Origin: Acidimicrobiia bacterium
Lineage (GTDB): Bacteria > Actinomycetota > Acidimicrobiia > IMCC26256 > JAENVU01
Length of the DNA: 7,207 nt
Direction: 5' to 3'
NCBI GenBank assembly: GCA_016650415.1
Contig: JAENVU010000129.1
Coordinates: 1 to 7,207, forward strand
Notes under the pieces: generated by a model
Database searches by the model: none
What the model saw: the letters and a program-made list of their open reading frames with translations, nothing else
What the model was told of the DNA's origin: nothing
Translations under genes and position numbers: made by a program
Shown here: piece after piece, positions 6,314 to 7,207 of the stretch
How positions within the stretch are numbered: the stretch's first letter is position 1
How the letters are laid out: each line of letters begins with the position of its first letter

Positions 6314-6937
6314 TCACGACGACGTCCGTTCCGCGAGCGCGGCACCGACAGCTTCGGTCGTCGGGACACGCTCGAGGAACAGGCCACGAATCTCGATCGC
6401 CACCACCGCGAGGCCGGTCACATTCGCGGGTCGGACGTTCGGCGGAAAGTCCTCGGCGTGGTCGCGGAGGAACCGGGCAGCCGCGCGGATCGCCCCCAGG
6501 TGGGCCCGATCGTCCGAGGACTCGTCGTCCGACACCGCGAAGGCCCATTCCCGCGTGCGGTCCGCTATCCGTGCCGATTCGGCCGCGTCCGGGACCACTC
6601 CCGCCGCCGCGAACACCCGGCAGTCGTAGCTGCGGCAGGTCTGCGGCCGATGGTCATAGATCGTGCACCCCGACTCGGACAGCATCGGACACCACCCGCG
6701 GTCGTCGTAACCCATCACCAGGTGGCCGGATGGTCGACCGGGCGCCGGGAACAACAACACGGGCGGGATGTGGGCCAGGGTGTCGGTCTCGTCGGGGCCA
6801 ACGTGGATGAACTGCGAGGACGTGCAACACGCCGTGCAGGCCTCGCAGGGAACATCGGTCACGCCGTCACCGCGGAGGGCCGGATCGATCTCGGCCAACC
6901 ATGCACCGAAGTCGCCGGCCGCACGCGTTCCACTCAT
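6314..6937 (-). CDS. YkgJ-type cysteine-cluster protein (putative Zn/Fe-binding)
   Basis: A 207-residue cytoplasmic protein. The signature CEACTACC (Cys31, Cys34, Cys37, Cys38, a CxxCxxCC motif) is followed by GWCPMLSESGCTIYDHRP and QTCRSYDCRVF, adding Cys83, Cys91, Cys101 and Cys106. All eight cysteines of the YkgJ family pattern are present. The family is annotated as a putative zinc- or iron-chelating domain; its biochemical role is not established. The C-terminal half (about 115-207) is helical and acidic, with no recognised motif. ATG 6937 is chosen because the family pattern begins shortly after it; upstream codons are Arg/Gly-rich shadow sequence overlapping the dehydrogenase gene. The start is 14 bases from the upstream stop, so it is probably co-transcribed with that gene. 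Confidence 0.87.
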   Translation of the reverse strand: MSGTRAAGDFGAWLAEIDPALRGDGVTDVPCEACTACCTSSQFIHVGPDETDTLAHIPPVLLFPAPGRPSGHLVMGYDDRGWCPMLSESGCTIYDHRPQTCRSYDCRVFAAAGVVPDAAESARIADRTREWAFAVSDDESSDDRAHLGAIRAAARFLRDHAEDFPPNVRPANVTGLAVVAIEIRGLFLERVPTTEAVGAALAERTSS

Positions 6938-6951
6938 CCGAGCAGGTCCGG

Positions 6952-7207
6952 TTACGGGCCCGTGAAGAGCGGGCCGTTCGTCGACGGACCCGCCACCCCG
7001 GCCGCCACATCCGCGGCGCGGTTCTTCACCTCGGCCCGCCCGACCACCTGGTGGTGCACCTCGTCGGGACCATCGGCGAGCCGCAGCGTCCGCTGGCCGT
7101 GCCACATCTCCGCGAGCGGGAACCACTGCGAGATCCCGGCGGCGCCGTGCATCTGGATCGCCTCGTCGATGATGTCGCAGCACTTCTCCGGCACCATGGC
7201 CTTGACC
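6952..7207 (-). CDS. Acyl-CoA dehydrogenase (ACAD10/11-like), C-terminal end only
   Basis: The frame is open to the window edge, so only the last 84 codons are seen. The segment IDEAIQMHGAAGISQWFPLAEMW, broken by family-typical helices, and RTLRLADGPDEVHHQVVGRAEV match the C-terminal helical domain of FAD-dependent acyl-CoA dehydrogenases. These start beta-oxidation by forming the 2,3-double bond of acyl-CoA. The LADGPDEVH version, instead of YEGT, is characteristic of the ACAD10/11 branch. By alignment, the position of the medium-chain enzyme's catalytic glutamate is the aspartate in ADGP. It is the upstream gene of the minus-strand group. Substrate length cannot be judged from this piece. 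Confidence 0.88.
   Translation of the reverse strand, partial: VKAMVPEKCCDIIDEAIQMHGAAGISQWFPLAEMWHGQRTLRLADGPDEVHHQVVGRAEVKNRAADVAAGVAGPSTNGPLFTGP

Noticed and set aside
6273..6548. An extended N-terminus of the VOC protein reaching into the YkgJ-like gene
   Set aside because: The extension is Arg/Pro/Gly-rich antisense-frame sequence; the VOC fold starts at the ATG at 6272, which has an AAGGA upstream.

Overview
The window is a compact, high-GC stretch of bacterial chromosome with G/C-rich third codon positions. It carries a DUF222/HNH ('13E12 repeat') nuclease, an ACAD11-type acyl-CoA dehydrogenase, a siderophore-interacting-family flavin reductase and several GTG starts. Together these point to an actinobacterium, perhaps Acidimicrobiia, although the lineage is inferred from gene flavour only. 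There is no rRNA, tRNA, CRISPR array or insertion sequence, and no intergenic gap exceeds about 125 bases.

Layout, left to right. (1) Positions 1-732 hold the 3' part of a DUF222/HNH endonuclease gene, followed by a strong hairpin (753-787) that probably ends its transcript. (2) Positions 815-4347 are a tight four-gene plus-strand operon: an SCP2-like lipid-binding protein, a glutamine-synthetase-fold ligase of the gamma-glutamyl-polyamine type, a class I glutamine-amidotransferase-like (peptidase C26, PuuD-like) hydrolase, and a siderophore-interacting-protein-type flavoprotein. Junctions are 1 base apart, a 4-base GTGA overlap, and 5 bases apart. (3) A single-gene cold-shock protein unit (4471-4671) has a structured leader and ends in a perfect 11-bp hairpin, which also lies at the 3' end of the convergent gene. 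(4) Positions 4764-7207 are on the minus strand. Read in transcription order they are the 3' end of an acyl-CoA dehydrogenase gene, a YkgJ-type cysteine-cluster protein, a VOC/glyoxalase-fold protein and a clan GH-A glycoside hydrolase lipoprotein.

The operon is the most interesting part. The ligase and the hydrolase match the first and last steps of the gamma-glutamylated putrescine route (PuuA and PuuD logic), but the oxidase and aldehyde dehydrogenase that normally act between them are absent here. Instead there is a lipid-binding-like protein and a flavin reductase-like protein. The ligase also lacks the flap glutamate that helps form the ammonium site in true glutamine synthetases, so it probably uses an amine rather than ammonia. 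The cold-shock gene has a second noteworthy signal: a leader hairpin and a hairpin in the first codons whose loops are complementary (CCCT/AGGG), flanking the start codon.
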